NCBI RefSeq assembly: GCF_000367945.1
Contig: NZ_KB849179.1
Coordinates: 478,679-542,678 of the forward strand
Reading direction: 5' to 3'
Length of the DNA stretch: 64,000 nucleotides
Origin: Acinetobacter proteolyticus
GTDB lineage: Bacteria; Pseudomonadota; Gammaproteobacteria; Pseudomonadales; Moraxellaceae
Part shown: positions 37,028 to 46,229 of the stretch, piece by piece
How the letters are laid out: every line of letters begins with the position of its first letter
Position numbering within the stretch: the stretch's first letter is position 1
Made by a program: the position numbers and the translations under genes
Notes under the pieces: generated by a model
The model's database searches: none
Seen by the model: the letters and a program-made list of their open reading frames with translations, nothing else
Told to the model about the DNA's origin: nothing

Positions 37028-37402
37028 TTATAAACCTGATTCATACTCGCTATTAGAAAGCAGTTTTTCAACATCAGCGATATTGTCAGGCTTAATTTTG
37101 TAAATCCAACCTTTGCCATAAGGCTCATCATTAACAAAATCAGGATCATCTTCAAGGTCAGTATTCACTTCAACCACGGTTCCAGAAACAGGCGCGTGAA
37201 TATCAGAGGCTGTTTTCACAGATTCAACAATACCTGCTTGTTCGGTTGCGGTGACATGGCTACCCACTTCTGGGGTTTCCACATAGACTAAATCACCCAA
37301 CTCATCTTGTGCATGGTCAGTAATCCCTGTAACAACGAGGTCGCCCTCAATTCTTACCCACTCATGCGTACGTGCATATTTCAATTCTGCTGGATGATTC
37401 AT
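37028..37402 (-). CDS. gcvH: Glycine cleavage system H protein
   Basis: A 124-aa lipoyl carrier protein. The lipoylation site is Lys in [18 protein letters not shown] (about residue 65). In the usual complex it carries the aminomethyl group between GcvP and GcvT. Neither gcvT nor gcvP is next to it, so it stands alone. In some bacteria an extra H protein serves lipoate relay instead of glycine cleavage; sequence alone cannot tell here. Confidence 0.95.
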   Translation of the reverse strand: MNHPAELKYARTHEWVRIEGDLVVTGITDHAQDELGDLVYVETPEVGSHVTATEQAGIVESVKTASDIHAPVSGTVVEVNTDLEDDPDFVNDEPYGKGWIYKIKPDNIADVEKLLSNSEYESGL

Positions 37403-37482
37403 GACAACTCCTTAACAATCTGTCGTATCATTTTTATTTGGTTTATACATGCTTTTCAATAAAAACAAAAGCTTTCGTGAAC

Positions 37483-38508
37483 TTATAAATAAGGGTCTTT
37501 ACGCCAGTTACTTGGGCTACGACCACTCCAACGCTTAAAGGCACGGCTGAAATTCGCGACATCAGAATAACCGAGTTCATCTGCAATTTGCTCCAAACTA
37601 TAATCGGTTCGAGAAAGTAAAGAGGTTGCATGACGATAACGAACTTCATCCACAAGGGTAGAGAAGGATGTACCTTCCGCAGCCAATTGGCGTTTCAAGG
37701 TGCGATCTGACATGTGTAAGCGTTCAGCCACACTTTCAATACTCAGATAGTGCTGTTCTGAATTGGTCAAAATATCACGAACCCGCATGGCTAAACGACG
37801 ACGTTCGCCTAGCGCAGAGAGTTCAGTTTCACATTGGTTAATAGCAATTTGACTGGCAATTGGATCGGCATTGACCATTTTTAAGCCGAGATATTTTTTA
37901 TCGAAGCTGGAAATCAGATGAGGCTGATTGAAGCGTACTGTACTGGTTAATTTATCTTTATATTTTTCAAAACCAGCTGGTTCAGCAAAGTCCAGATCGA
38001 CTTCACCCCTTAAATCTTCAATGCCTGTGAGGGCTTTGGCCATGGTCATAATACCAATGGTCAGACCCAGAATAATTTCAGTGCGCAACGGCTCAACTTC
38101 AATATCACATTGTAGTTGCAGCGTAGCCTTTGGTCCAAAGGTAGAAAAATAAAGCTGTAAAAAGGGAAGACGTAACTGAATAAACCGGCTTGCCAGTGCA
38201 ATGGCATCAGTAATGTCATGCGCTGTCATAATGGCATAGCCAATAAAACCATGAATGGAAATACGCATTTGCGTGCCCAAGTGAAAGCCCAATGTACTTT
38301 CACCCGTAAGGCGTAAAGAATGCTTGACCAATTCATTCGCAATCGGTGTCGGAATTCGATAATTTGGATCAGCCAGTTGCTCACTAGTTAAATGAAACGG
38401 TGCAAACAATGTTTCATCGCTATATCCCCAGCGAGAAACCACGTCTAGGAGCAATAAGCCATAGACGCCTGGTATTCCTTGATCTTGACGAGTTGAGGTT
38501 GTTTTCAT
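37483..38508 (-). CDS. AraC family transcriptional regulator
   Basis: A 341-aa regulator with a long N-terminal ligand domain of the arabinose-binding-like type found in OruR/FarR-related proteins. The C-terminal double helix-turn-helix spans about 240-335 (SVAERLHMSDRTLKRQLAAEG and LGYSDVANFSRAFKRWSG). It stands between gcvH and the MaoC/ABC genes on the same strand. Its target is unknown. A fatty-acid-related role would fit the MaoC neighbour but is only a guess. Confidence 0.92.
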   Translation of the reverse strand: MKTTSTRQDQGIPGVYGLLLLDVVSRWGYSDETLFAPFHLTSEQLADPNYRIPTPIANELVKHSLRLTGESTLGFHLGTQMRISIHGFIGYAIMTAHDITDAIALASRFIQLRLPFLQLYFSTFGPKATLQLQCDIEVEPLRTEIILGLTIGIMTMAKALTGIEDLRGEVDLDFAEPAGFEKYKDKLTSTVRFNQPHLISSFDKKYLGLKMVNADPIASQIAINQCETELSALGERRRLAMRVRDILTNSEQHYLSIESVAERLHMSDRTLKRQLAAEGTSFSTLVDEVRYRHATSLLSRTDYSLEQIADELGYSDVANFSRAFKRWSGRSPSNWRKDPYL

Positions 38509-38636
38509 GTGCTTTCCGTGGCGCTCATCAATTTTGCCAATATCTTTTAAACATTTAAGTCTTAAACATCTTTACATGAAATAAAATAATCAATCATAAA
38601 AATTGTTGGACAAAAGAGTCATTGAATGTTCAAGAA

Positions 38637-39077
38637 TCAAGTTGGTTTTCTAAACACCATAATTTTGGTTGTCGATATTAATAGCACATCCCCATGTTGG
38701 TTCAAAGCTTGTGTTACGTAGCTGACGATACCACGATCATTTTTTGTTTTAGATGGCACAATTGCGGTAATTTCAATCTCGACATGAATTTTATCGCCAA
38801 CACGGGTTGGACGAGGCCAGCGCAAGCTTGATTCGGTACCTAACAACCCACCAGCAACTGGAAAACACTCTGTCCATAAGCGCATGGTCACAGCGGAGGT
38901 ATGCCAGCCACTTGCAGCTAAACCTTGAAAGATAGGGTGCTCCGCAGCAGCAACCTCATCGAGATGAAAGGGCTGAGGATCGTATTGCCCAGCAAATTGC
39001 TTTACTTCTTCAAGGGTCATTTCATATTCACGGCTTGTGAAATGGTCGCCAATATTTAAATCTTCTAAATACAACAT
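38637..39077 (-). CDS. MaoC-like hot-dog dehydratase
   Basis: A 146-aa single hot-dog domain protein. The (R)-hydratase motif is present: YDPQPFHLDEVAAAEHPIFQGLAASGWH, with the catalytic Asp and His. Family members hydrate enoyl-CoA in fatty-acid or polyester metabolism. Its start codon overlaps the stop of the ABC transporter gene by one base (TAATG), so the two are translationally coupled in one operon. Confidence 0.9.
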   Translation of the reverse strand: MLYLEDLNIGDHFTSREYEMTLEEVKQFAGQYDPQPFHLDEVAAAEHPIFQGLAASGWHTSAVTMRLWTECFPVAGGLLGTESSLRWPRPTRVGDKIHVEIEITAIVPSKTKNDRGIVSYVTQALNQHGDVLLISTTKIMVFRKPT

Positions 39078-40924
39078 TATTCTGTGTCCTGAGTCACTCG
39101 CTGTTCAACTAAAAAGCCACCCGTTTGGCGTTTCCATAATTGTGCATACAAGCCATCGTTCGCAATCAGTTCTTCATGTGTGCCTTGCTCAGCAATTCGG
39201 CCTTGATCAAGTACAATGAGGCGATCCATTTGAGCAATGGTAGACAAACGGTGGGCAATTGCAATCACGGTTTTGCCGACCATAAGGTCATTTAAACTGC
39301 TTTGAATCGCAGCTTCTACTTCAGAATCCAGTGCACTGGTTGCCTCATCGAGGATGAGAATAGGCGCGTCTTTGAGGAAAACACGTGAAATAGCAATCCG
39401 CTGGCGTTGTCCACCAGAGAGTTTGACACCACGCTCACCCACATAAGCATCAAATCCAACCCGACCTTTTTGATCTGTCAGTTGTGGAATGAATTCTTCT
39501 GCTCTTGCTTTTTTCACGGCCAGTTGGACTTCAGCTTCAGTCGCATTTGGACGACCATATTTAATATTTTCAGCCACGGTACGGTGAAGCAAGGAGGTAT
39601 CTTGCGTGACTAATGCAATATTGGCGCGCAGGCTATCTTGAGTAACATCATGAATATTTTGACCATCAATCAGAATACGACCTTGGTTGATATCGTAAAA
39701 ATGAAGTAGTAATTGGATCAATGTCGATTTACCAGCGCCAGAACGCCCAACAACGCCAATTTTTTCACCAGGTTTGATGGTCAAATTAAAATGCTCAATC
39801 ACATTTTTTTGGTTATAGGCAAAGCTCACATCCTCAAATCGAATTTCACCATGCTCAACTTTTAGTTCTGTCGCACCTTTCTTGTCTTGAATTTGGATCT
39901 GTTTCCCTAAAGTTGACATGCCATCCTGAATGGTACCGACATTCTCAAATAGCATAGTGACATGCCACATTAAAAACTCAGCCATACTGTCTAGCTTCAG
40001 TACCATCGCCGTGGTGGCGGCAATGACACCAATAGCAGCTTGTCCTTGCGTCCATAACCAAACTGAAGTACCAATGACACCAATGTATAGAAATGCACTG
40101 AGTAAACGAATGCTAATTTCGTATTTAACCCCTAAACGCATTTGCTTATAAACCGTAACCATAAACTCTTGCATGGATTCTTTTGCATACTGGCTTTCAC
40201 GGCCTGCATGAGCAAAAAGCTTTACAGTTTGGATATTGGTATAAGCATCTGTTATTCGACCTGTCATAACTGCACGTGAATCGGCTTGTTTTTTTGAGAT
40301 TTTTCCTAAACGGGGAATAAAATAACTGGCAATGACAATGAAAAAAACCAGCCACAACATTAAAGGAATAATCAGTACAGGAGAAATGGAGCCTAATACC
40401 ACACTAATCGTAATGAAGTAGATCAGTACATATACCAGCATATCGCCCAAAATCATCCAGAATTCGCGTACTGCCAGAGCCGTTTGCATGACTTTGGCAG
40501 AAAGGCGCCCTGCGAAATCAGTATGGAAGAAGTCTAAGCTCTGTTGGAGCAGCAAGTTGTGAAAGCGCCAACGCATGCGCATCGGGAAATTACTAAACAA
40601 AACCTGATGTTTAACCACAGATTGCAGGCTAACAAAGAAAATATTGGCAAAAAGAATACTGATGAGGATGGTTAAATTTTGCTGGTTATTTTCTAGGAAT
40701 GTGCTGGGTTGGCTCTGCGTCAACCAATCGACCAATTTTCCAATATAGGAGAAAAATAATGCTTCAAAACTTGCTGCCGCTGCAGTACAAGCAATTAAGA
40801 TAAAAAGATAAGGGCGAATCCCTTTGGTCGCTTGCCAAACGAAAGCAAAAAAAGTCGTTGGTAATGGTTTGTTTAAGTCTTTCGTTGGATAAGGATCAAC
40901 TAATTTTTCAAACCATTGCAGCAT
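39077..40924 (-). CDS. ABC exporter, fused permease and ATPase
   Basis: A 615-aa half-transporter: a six-segment membrane domain (about 30-330) joined to an ATPase domain. Walker A is GRSGAGKST, the signature LSGGQRQR, Walker B ILILDEATSALDSE and the switch His in AIAHRLS. It would work as a homodimer, exporting a lipid, peptide or drug. The substrate is unknown. The overlapping MaoC gene follows in the same operon. Confidence 0.92.
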   Translation of the reverse strand: MLQWFEKLVDPYPTKDLNKPLPTTFFAFVWQATKGIRPYLFILIACTAAAASFEALFFSYIGKLVDWLTQSQPSTFLENNQQNLTILISILFANIFFVSLQSVVKHQVLFSNFPMRMRWRFHNLLLQQSLDFFHTDFAGRLSAKVMQTALAVREFWMILGDMLVYVLIYFITISVVLGSISPVLIIPLMLWLVFFIVIASYFIPRLGKISKKQADSRAVMTGRITDAYTNIQTVKLFAHAGRESQYAKESMQEFMVTVYKQMRLGVKYEISIRLLSAFLYIGVIGTSVWLWTQGQAAIGVIAATTAMVLKLDSMAEFLMWHVTMLFENVGTIQDGMSTLGKQIQIQDKKGATELKVEHGEIRFEDVSFAYNQKNVIEHFNLTIKPGEKIGVVGRSGAGKSTLIQLLLHFYDINQGRILIDGQNIHDVTQDSLRANIALVTQDTSLLHRTVAENIKYGRPNATEAEVQLAVKKARAEEFIPQLTDQKGRVGFDAYVGERGVKLSGGQRQRIAISRVFLKDAPILILDEATSALDSEVEAAIQSSLNDLMVGKTVIAIAHRLSTIAQMDRLIVLDQGRIAEQGTHEELIANDGLYAQLWKRQTGGFLVEQRVTQDTE

Positions 40925-41196
40925 GCCGCTTTTCCTCTAGTTATACAGTACGATTCAGCTCACTTATGTAGAATAACAGAAAAGCGACTTAGAGTCGGCA
41001 AAAGAAAATAAATGATGAACAGCAAACAAAGGCGGAATCATCGTTGCTTTTTAGGTTCAGGTAAGTTAATGGATAGAAACGATGAATATTTTTTATGCCA
41101 TAAACAAAATCATTTTCAGAATTCACAAAGTTTTATGTTAATCATATGATGTTTGTTAGTAAGACAAATCATTCGTTATTGTAGAGGTAGAAAAGA

Positions 41197-41382
41197 ATGA
41201 ATAATATGAATAACCCAGTAGATGACCTAGAGCAATTAGAAAATGAACAGCAACAACAGAATTCGACGACACATTCTGTAGATATTAATCCAGTCGATTT
41301 AGTTGAAATTGTTGTTGAGATTGGAAAAGGTGCATTAGATGTAGCCTCATCAATTATAGAGAATATAGATGTCGATATTTGA
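41197..41382 (+). CDS. Small acidic protein, 61 aa
   Basis: A short, very acidic protein: a polar Gln/Asn-rich N-terminal half (LEQLENEQQQQNSTTHS) and an amphipathic C-terminal half (VDLVEIVVEIGKGALDVAS) that could form a helix. AGAGG lies upstream of the ATG. No signal peptide. It is the first gene after a 270-bp gap and precedes a secreted protein gene. Function unknown; its layout recalls small peptides with a leader and core, but nothing supports a bacteriocin directly. Confidence 0.55.
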   Translation: MNNMNNPVDDLEQLENEQQQQNSTTHSVDINPVDLVEIVVEIGKGALDVASSIIENIDVDI

Positions 41383-41567
41383 TTAGAAAGTTTGTCTTAT
41401 AATTAAATGTAGTTATTTAAAATTAGTGATTGCTAAATAAGATTTTTATTTAGTTGTCCTTCATACTTTATTTTGTATTTTTAAACGTATTGGTGTTTGA
41501 TTTCAAGGCGGTTTTTTGTTCGATATGATGTTATAATAAGTGAAAATTAATATATATAGAAACGGTG

Positions 41568-41957
41568 ATGAAAATAATATCTATAGTTATGCTTATGTTT
41601 TTATTTGGTATATGTCGCACAGCAGATGCTAAAAACTTTAAAGATGATTACGTTAATTTATCTGATGTTTATTTCAAATCTATAGATGACCAAATTCAGT
41701 TTGAATATGGTTTGCGAGGCAAGGAGAAATCCGACATTGAGCAGCTAAAAGCAAAACAAAAAGAATGTTTAGTTGAAAAAAGTAAAGTGAATCTACATAA
41801 GTTGATTATTGAACGTTATTCAGATTATCAGCACTATATGCAAGGGGCTACTGAAACTATTATGGAAAAAAATGAGTTTGCGTTTACTCAAAATGAAGCG
41901 CAAAAAAATTATTTAGCATTGAAAAATGAGTTAAAAAAAACCCCATATCCTTGTTGA
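41568..41957 (+). CDS. Secreted hypothetical protein, 129 aa
   Basis: A signal peptide (SIVMLMFLFGICRTADA) precedes a charged, helical mature protein of about 110 residues with two cysteines (KECLV and the final PC), which could form a disulfide. A GTG at 41565 directly before the ATG is an alternative start. The pattern resembles LprI/DUF1311-type proteins loosely, but I would not assign it. It converges on the 314-aa hydrolase gene. Confidence 0.6.
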   Translation: MKIISIVMLMFLFGICRTADAKNFKDDYVNLSDVYFKSIDDQIQFEYGLRGKEKSDIEQLKAKQKECLVEKSKVNLHKLIIERYSDYQHYMQGATETIMEKNEFAFTQNEAQKNYLALKNELKKTPYPC

Positions 41958-41983
41958 ATAATGAGGTTTTTACTTACTGAAAA

Positions 41984-42928
41984 TTAGCTTAATGCGGTTT
42001 TATTTACATTTTGCGTCATCTGCTCAAAATACTGTACTGCGGGTGAACGAGCCATATACGCCAATGCTTGCTCAGTATCACCTTCGTGGATTGGATTAAA
42101 TTTTGGCGAGATCCAACGTAAAGTTGCTTTCCATAAGTACTTAATGGTTGGCAGGTTATCCGTTTGTGTCGCCGTTTTTTCGAACTCACGAATAAAGCTA
42201 AAGAATCCGCGGCGCATCAATTTTTGAATATCGTGATGTTCTAAATCTTGCTGCCCGAGGCTACGTGCAAAATCTGCAAGGAAGTAAATAAATAATGGGA
42301 ATACACCCATCATAATCACTTGTCGAGAGACATAAAAACCGAATTTGTTGGTGAGCAGATGTTCAAAAAGGTCATAGGCTACACAACGATGCTCAACTTC
42401 TTCAGCAAGGTGCCAACGAAACAAATCGGTCATGGCTGGATCTGCTGTATCCCAAGACTTACTGTCCAGTGTCCATTGTCCAATTGTTCCGGTAAAGTGC
42501 TCGATTGCAGCAATAACCCCAACGCGGAACAATAACCAGTATTCCTCTAATTTCTCACCTTTAAGGAATGGCATCCCTAAAGGTTTTTCACCTAGAAGAA
42601 TATTGAAAATAAAGTGAGCACGATTTAACGGATTTTGAATGTCATAGCCATTTTCTCTCAAGAAATCTTGGGCTTTTTCATGGGCGCGTGCATGAGCTGC
42701 TTCCTGACGGACAAAACCAATCACTTCTTGTTTGAGTGTTTCATCGGTGACATAGGGGATTGCTTTATTAAACACGCGGCAGAACCAAAATTCACCCGCA
42801 GGCAAAAGCATGTTAATCCCATTGGCAATGTGCGAACACAGGGGATCATCTGGCATCCAACAAACGGAAGATTCAGAAAAATCGAAATACACTTTTCTTG
42901 CTTTAAGTTGATGATTTTCTGTGATCAT
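41984..42928 (-). CDS. Metal-dependent hydrolase family (PF10118-like)
   Basis: A 314-aa soluble helical protein. Histidine/glutamate motifs RQEAAHARAHEKAQ, AIEHFTG and HLAEEVEHRCVAYD are spaced like a ferritin-type di-metal site and match the family annotated as predicted metal-dependent hydrolases. Biochemical function in this family is not well settled. I start at the ATG at 42928; a GTG three codons upstream also fits. Confidence 0.85.
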   Translation of the reverse strand: MITENHQLKARKVYFDFSESSVCWMPDDPLCSHIANGINMLLPAGEFWFCRVFNKAIPYVTDETLKQEVIGFVRQEAAHARAHEKAQDFLRENGYDIQNPLNRAHFIFNILLGEKPLGMPFLKGEKLEEYWLLFRVGVIAAIEHFTGTIGQWTLDSKSWDTADPAMTDLFRWHLAEEVEHRCVAYDLFEHLLTNKFGFYVSRQVIMMGVFPLFIYFLADFARSLGQQDLEHHDIQKLMRRGFFSFIREFEKTATQTDNLPTIKYLWKATLRWISPKFNPIHEGDTEQALAYMARSPAVQYFEQMTQNVNKTALS

Positions 42929-43092
42929 ACATGTCACCCGAACTAAAAATACAAATCAAATTGAATCGGTAATTTTTAGCATTGAGTAAAAATGTGTACC
43001 ATGTGCTTATAGGACAAAAACAGCTGTTCTACAGATTCTAAAGATAAAATAACAAAAACTTCTTGCTTTGCAGCTTGAAATCTCGCGCATAA

Positions 43093-43123
43093 AAAAGCCA
43101 TATCGTTTGAAGATATGGCTTGA
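43093..43123 (-). terminator. Terminator of gltS
   Basis: AAGCCATATC and GATATGGCTT pair. On the minus strand a run of T6 follows. Confidence 0.85.
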
Positions 43124-43161
43124 TTCAATCAAATGAAGCAGTCGTTTTTACAGCATCAGTA

Positions 43162-44391
43162 TTAACCAAAGATTTGTAAGATACTTTGAATAACAACAAC
43201 GTTCACAAGGTCAATAAAGAATGCACCGACAAGGGGAACGATCAAAAAGGCTTTGTGTGATAGGCCATACATATTGGTAATTGCTTGCATATTTGCAATC
43301 GCATTAGGTGTTGCCCCCATACCAAAACCACAAAGACCTGAAGCCAGCACTGCGGAATCATAGTTTTTGCCCATAACGCGGAAGGAAACATAAACTGCAA
43401 ATACCCACATCGCAATTGACTGAGCAATCAACAAAATAATCATTGGAATTGCAAGATCGGCCAGTTGCCAAAGTTTTAATGAAACCAATGCCATTGCTAA
43501 GAACAACGCTAGCGCCGTATTCCCAAACACGTCTATCGAGCGATCAAAGATTTCTTGTTTGAGGCCAGTTTCTAAGATATTACGTAGAAGAATACCGCCA
43601 CCCAATGCCCATACAAATGTGGGTAATTCAATTGCGGTGCCGATCGTTAGGTTTTTCATGGTTTCAGCAAAAGCCAAAGCAAAGGCAAACATACCTAAAG
43701 TGACAATGGCATTATCCGCTGTGATCAAGCGAACTTTTTGTGGTGCTTCAAAGGTGTACTCACTATCCGTAAGCGGCGCCTCTTTATTTTCTTCACGAAC
43801 TTCCGCTTTTAATGGCGATGCTAGGTTGTGTTTACGAATGAGGTAACGAGCTAATGGTCCTCCCATTAAACCACCGACTACCATACCGAAAGTCGCACTT
43901 GCAATGCCCATTGGCAACGCACCTTCAACGGCGTATTTGGTCTCAAAAATTGGTCCCCATGCCCCAGCAGTACCTAAACCACCAACCAAAGCAATTGAAC
44001 CTGCAACAACTCCCATTAATGGATCAAGACCGACAGCAGAAGCAATGGCCATGCCGACGCCATTTTGAATGATGACAAAGAAGGAAATCGCAATTAAGAA
44101 GATAATTAAAGGCTTGCCACCTTCCTTAAGTTTGGCAAAATTAGCACTTAATCCAATCGATGCAAAAAACATAAGCATGAATGTATCTTGCATTGGCTTA
44201 TTGACTGAAATGGTATAACCCGCAAATTGATGAATCAAATAAAAAATAATTGCACCGACCAAACCACCAGCAACAGGCTCTGGGATATTGTATTTGGTTA
44301 AAAAGGGGATGTGCTTATTTAAAATGCGTCCTACATAGAGGACCAACACCGCTAGCATGAGCGTATATGTTGGATTAAGTATGAAATCCAT
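43162..44391 (-). CDS. gltS: Sodium/glutamate symporter
   Basis: GltS is an inner-membrane glutamate carrier driven by sodium. The 409-aa protein has about ten hydrophobic segments in two inverted halves, with Gly-rich reentrant loops GSIALVGGLGTAGAWGPIF and ASGLCGFGMGATPNAIANM. Both loops are diagnostic for the ESS family. It is a single-gene unit. Confidence 0.95.
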   Translation of the reverse strand: MDFILNPTYTLMLAVLVLYVGRILNKHIPFLTKYNIPEPVAGGLVGAIIFYLIHQFAGYTISVNKPMQDTFMLMFFASIGLSANFAKLKEGGKPLIIFLIAISFFVIIQNGVGMAIASAVGLDPLMGVVAGSIALVGGLGTAGAWGPIFETKYAVEGALPMGIASATFGMVVGGLMGGPLARYLIRKHNLASPLKAEVREENKEAPLTDSEYTFEAPQKVRLITADNAIVTLGMFAFALAFAETMKNLTIGTAIELPTFVWALGGGILLRNILETGLKQEIFDRSIDVFGNTALALFLAMALVSLKLWQLADLAIPMIILLIAQSIAMWVFAVYVSFRVMGKNYDSAVLASGLCGFGMGATPNAIANMQAITNMYGLSHKAFLIVPLVGAFFIDLVNVVVIQSILQIFG

Positions 44392-44787
44392 AGATATCCT
44401 TAAAATATGAACCGTCGAGAGGGCAAAAGGCGCTCTGAGATAGCTAGATTAAATGAAAAAAATCGGCTTTAAAATATGTGATGTGGTTAACAATTATGCA
44501 TTTCTATGCCTAAACTGTAGGTGCAAAGTATTTGAGTAAACAAACAGTAAAATTCCAGTAAATTTAAGCATTTAATTTAATGGTTGTTTATTTCATATCG
44601 TATTTGCTTCTATCAGCTACTTAGAATAGCTTGATAGATTTTTCGTTTTTAAGAGTGAATTGTTTAAGTGAGTGGTTTTTGTACTTTGATAGGGAGGGTG
44701 TTGATAATATGCAAGTGAATATAAGTTCTGAGGGGTAAAAAATGGCCGTTTTATGGCGATTTAAGAATGGCGTTGTAATACCTTTTA
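44392..44787. other. gltS upstream region with a 17-codon leader frame
   Basis: About 395 bp of AT-rich sequence. A 17-codon frame (ATG at 44742, stop 44793-44795) has a strong ribosome-binding site, GAGGGG. Its end overlaps the GTG of the following frameshifted gene. Nothing else stands out. Confidence 0.4.
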
Positions 44788-45108
44788 GTGAATAAAAAAC
44801 ATATTATTTTGTCATTGCTTATTGATTTAATTGTTGGTTCCTTGGTCGGTTCTTTGGGCTATTCAAAAACTACACACGTTATGATGCCATAACGACTGTA
44901 CGTGTCATGATGAATCAAGTGATTGAAAATGAATTGCTAGACCCAGAGCAAGTGAAACAATTGAGTGTGCGGGCAGGTCAAAGCTCGAAAAAAGATTATC
45001 AATCAGTTGCTTCTAAATTTAACTTCTCAGAAAAACAACGCTCAAATGCTTCAGAAGGTTCAAATTGCAGCCAGTTCATTGTCGGGATTAATGAAGCAAA
45101 ATAATTGA
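44788..45108 (+). pseudogene. Frameshifted small membrane-anchored protein gene, about 106 aa
   Basis: The frame from GTG 44788 starts with a signal anchor (HIILSLLIDLIVGSLVGSLGY). It must move to a second frame near the A5 run at 44865 to continue as NYTRYDAITTVRVMMNQVIENE. It must return to the first frame near the A6 run at 44988-44993 to end as INQLLLNLTSQKNNAQMLQK ... SGLMKQNN. The joined product is a coherent membrane-anchored helical protein. The two shifts cancel out and both sit on A runs, so assembly error is possible. Family unknown. Confidence 0.55.
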
Positions 45109-45250
45109 TATTAAAAAAGCCCACTTTGTTTGACTTTTTTGATGTAAGACGTATATCTGCGTTTTATAGTGAGATAGAAAAAGAAAATACTGTCATAGAT
45201 AAAGTAAGCGTATACTGTATAGAAGTACTAGAATCATAAGGAGTCGCAAA

Positions 45251-45445
45251 ATGCTTGTTAAATTTGCAATACGCTTCATGGGTGTTTTATTTGCGGTATT
45301 GGCTTTGGCTGCTATCGTTATACATTTCTTTTTTTCTAGTCAGTTGACAACTGATCTATGGATTATTGTAGTTCCGATTATCCTTGGTGTTCCAATGCTT
45401 ACTTCGGTAATTGTTGCACGTGATGAAGAGTTAAACGTTCACTAA
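45251..45445 (+). CDS. Small membrane protein with two membrane segments, 64 aa
   Basis: Two hydrophobic helices (about 5-29, FMGVLFAVLALAAIVIHFFF, and 36-55, LWIIVVPIILGVPMLTSVIV) are joined by a short polar turn and followed by an acidic tail. The ribosome-binding site AAGGAG is excellent and a terminator follows. Function unknown. Confidence 0.75.
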   Translation: MLVKFAIRFMGVLFAVLALAAIVIHFFFSSQLTTDLWIIVVPIILGVPMLTSVIVARDEELNVH

Positions 45446-45469
45446 AAATTACAGTTTAATTGAATAATA

Positions 45470-45496
45470 GCTCGTCAAAAGATGGGCTTTTTGCAT
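45470..45496 (+). terminator. Terminator of the 64-aa membrane protein gene
   Basis: AGCTCGTC and GATGGGCT pair with two wobble pairs around AAAA, followed by T5. Confidence 0.75.
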
Positions 45497-45520
45497 TTAT
45501 GTGCTATAAAAATATTTCCC

Positions 45521-45829
45521 ATGATTCTGGAGATTGAAGTGGTTATTTCTCAGATAAGACAAAATTTAGACCGAGAATATGAGTTGTTCAAACACTCCCA
45601 AAGTTATCAAACTTATAAAAACAGTGAGATACAAATAAAAGCACAGTTTGTATCACATGCGTTAAAGGCAATAAAATATCCACATACCCATTTCATCCCT
45701 TTAGGAGGCGGTATTTATAAAGTGCTTAATTTTGATCATTTTGAGTTAGAACTTAATTTATTCAGTACCCCTTCATTTCGTAATAGAAATGCTTTTACTG
45801 AATGGATGTCTAAAAGTTTGTTTTCATAA
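45521..45829 (+). CDS. Hypothetical protein, about 102 aa
   Basis: A soluble basic protein (QIRQNLDREYELFKHSQS) with a beta-rich C-terminal half (GGGIYKVLNFDHFELELN). The start is unsure: ATG 45521 lacks a good site, while GTG 45539 has GGAG at the right spacing and may be the true start (96 aa). No family recognised. Confidence 0.55.
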   Translation: MILEIEVVISQIRQNLDREYELFKHSQSYQTYKNSEIQIKAQFVSHALKAIKYPHTHFIPLGGGIYKVLNFDHFELELNLFSTPSFRNRNAFTEWMSKSLFS

Positions 45830-45910
45830 TAAAAATATCGATAACCTATATGCTTAGAAGCAGCTTAAGACTTGGTTGAATTATGAATGAAAGCAAGGCT
45901 GTTGAAGGGT

Positions 45911-45946
45911 AAAACGCTCATTTCGTCATTGATTTTGAGCGTTTAT
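45911..45946 (+). terminator. Terminator-like hairpin after the 102-aa gene
   Basis: AAACGCTCA and TGAGCGTTT are perfect arms around a 15-base loop, followed by ATTTTA. Confidence 0.6.
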
Positions 45947-45986
45947 TTTAGTTTACAGAAGAATATTGAAGCTTGTTGCTCAAGTG

Positions 45987-46229
45987 TTATGCTATTTTTT
46001 TCATATGTTCTAAGCAATCAATTGCTGTTTTGCTTGTTACACTGAGTTCTTTAGCTAAAGTATGAGCTTGGTCCCAACTGAATATTTCAAGTTTTACCAA
46101 TAATAACAACGTCATTTCAATATGATTTTTACTCTTAATAATTTCTTCCAAATTATTAAGATCAATCAACATATCAATTTCGGTCTTGATATGGTCAATT
46201 GCGGCATCTTTCTGCTGTTTTTGATACAT
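45987..46229 (-). CDS. Small hypothetical protein, 80 aa
   Basis: An all-helical soluble protein with acidic and Leu-rich segments (EIDMLIDLNNLEEIIKSK). Its C-terminal ELSVTSKTAIDCLEHMK could be a small DNA- or protein-binding helix pair. AGGAG lies eight bases before the ATG, a strong site. It is convergent with the 102-aa gene. No family recognised. Confidence 0.6.
   Translation of the reverse strand: MYQKQQKDAAIDHIKTEIDMLIDLNNLEEIIKSKNHIEMTLLLLVKLEIFSWDQAHTLAKELSVTSKTAIDCLEHMKKIA

Noticed and set aside
37028..39077. gcvH, AraC and MaoC as one operon
   Set aside because: Gaps of 80 and 128 bp with no shared function make cotranscription unsupported, unlike the one-base MaoC/ABC overlap.
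41197..41382. Class II bacteriocin call for the 61-aa acidic protein
   Set aside because: No double-glycine leader, no immunity gene and no dedicated peptidase-containing exporter are present.
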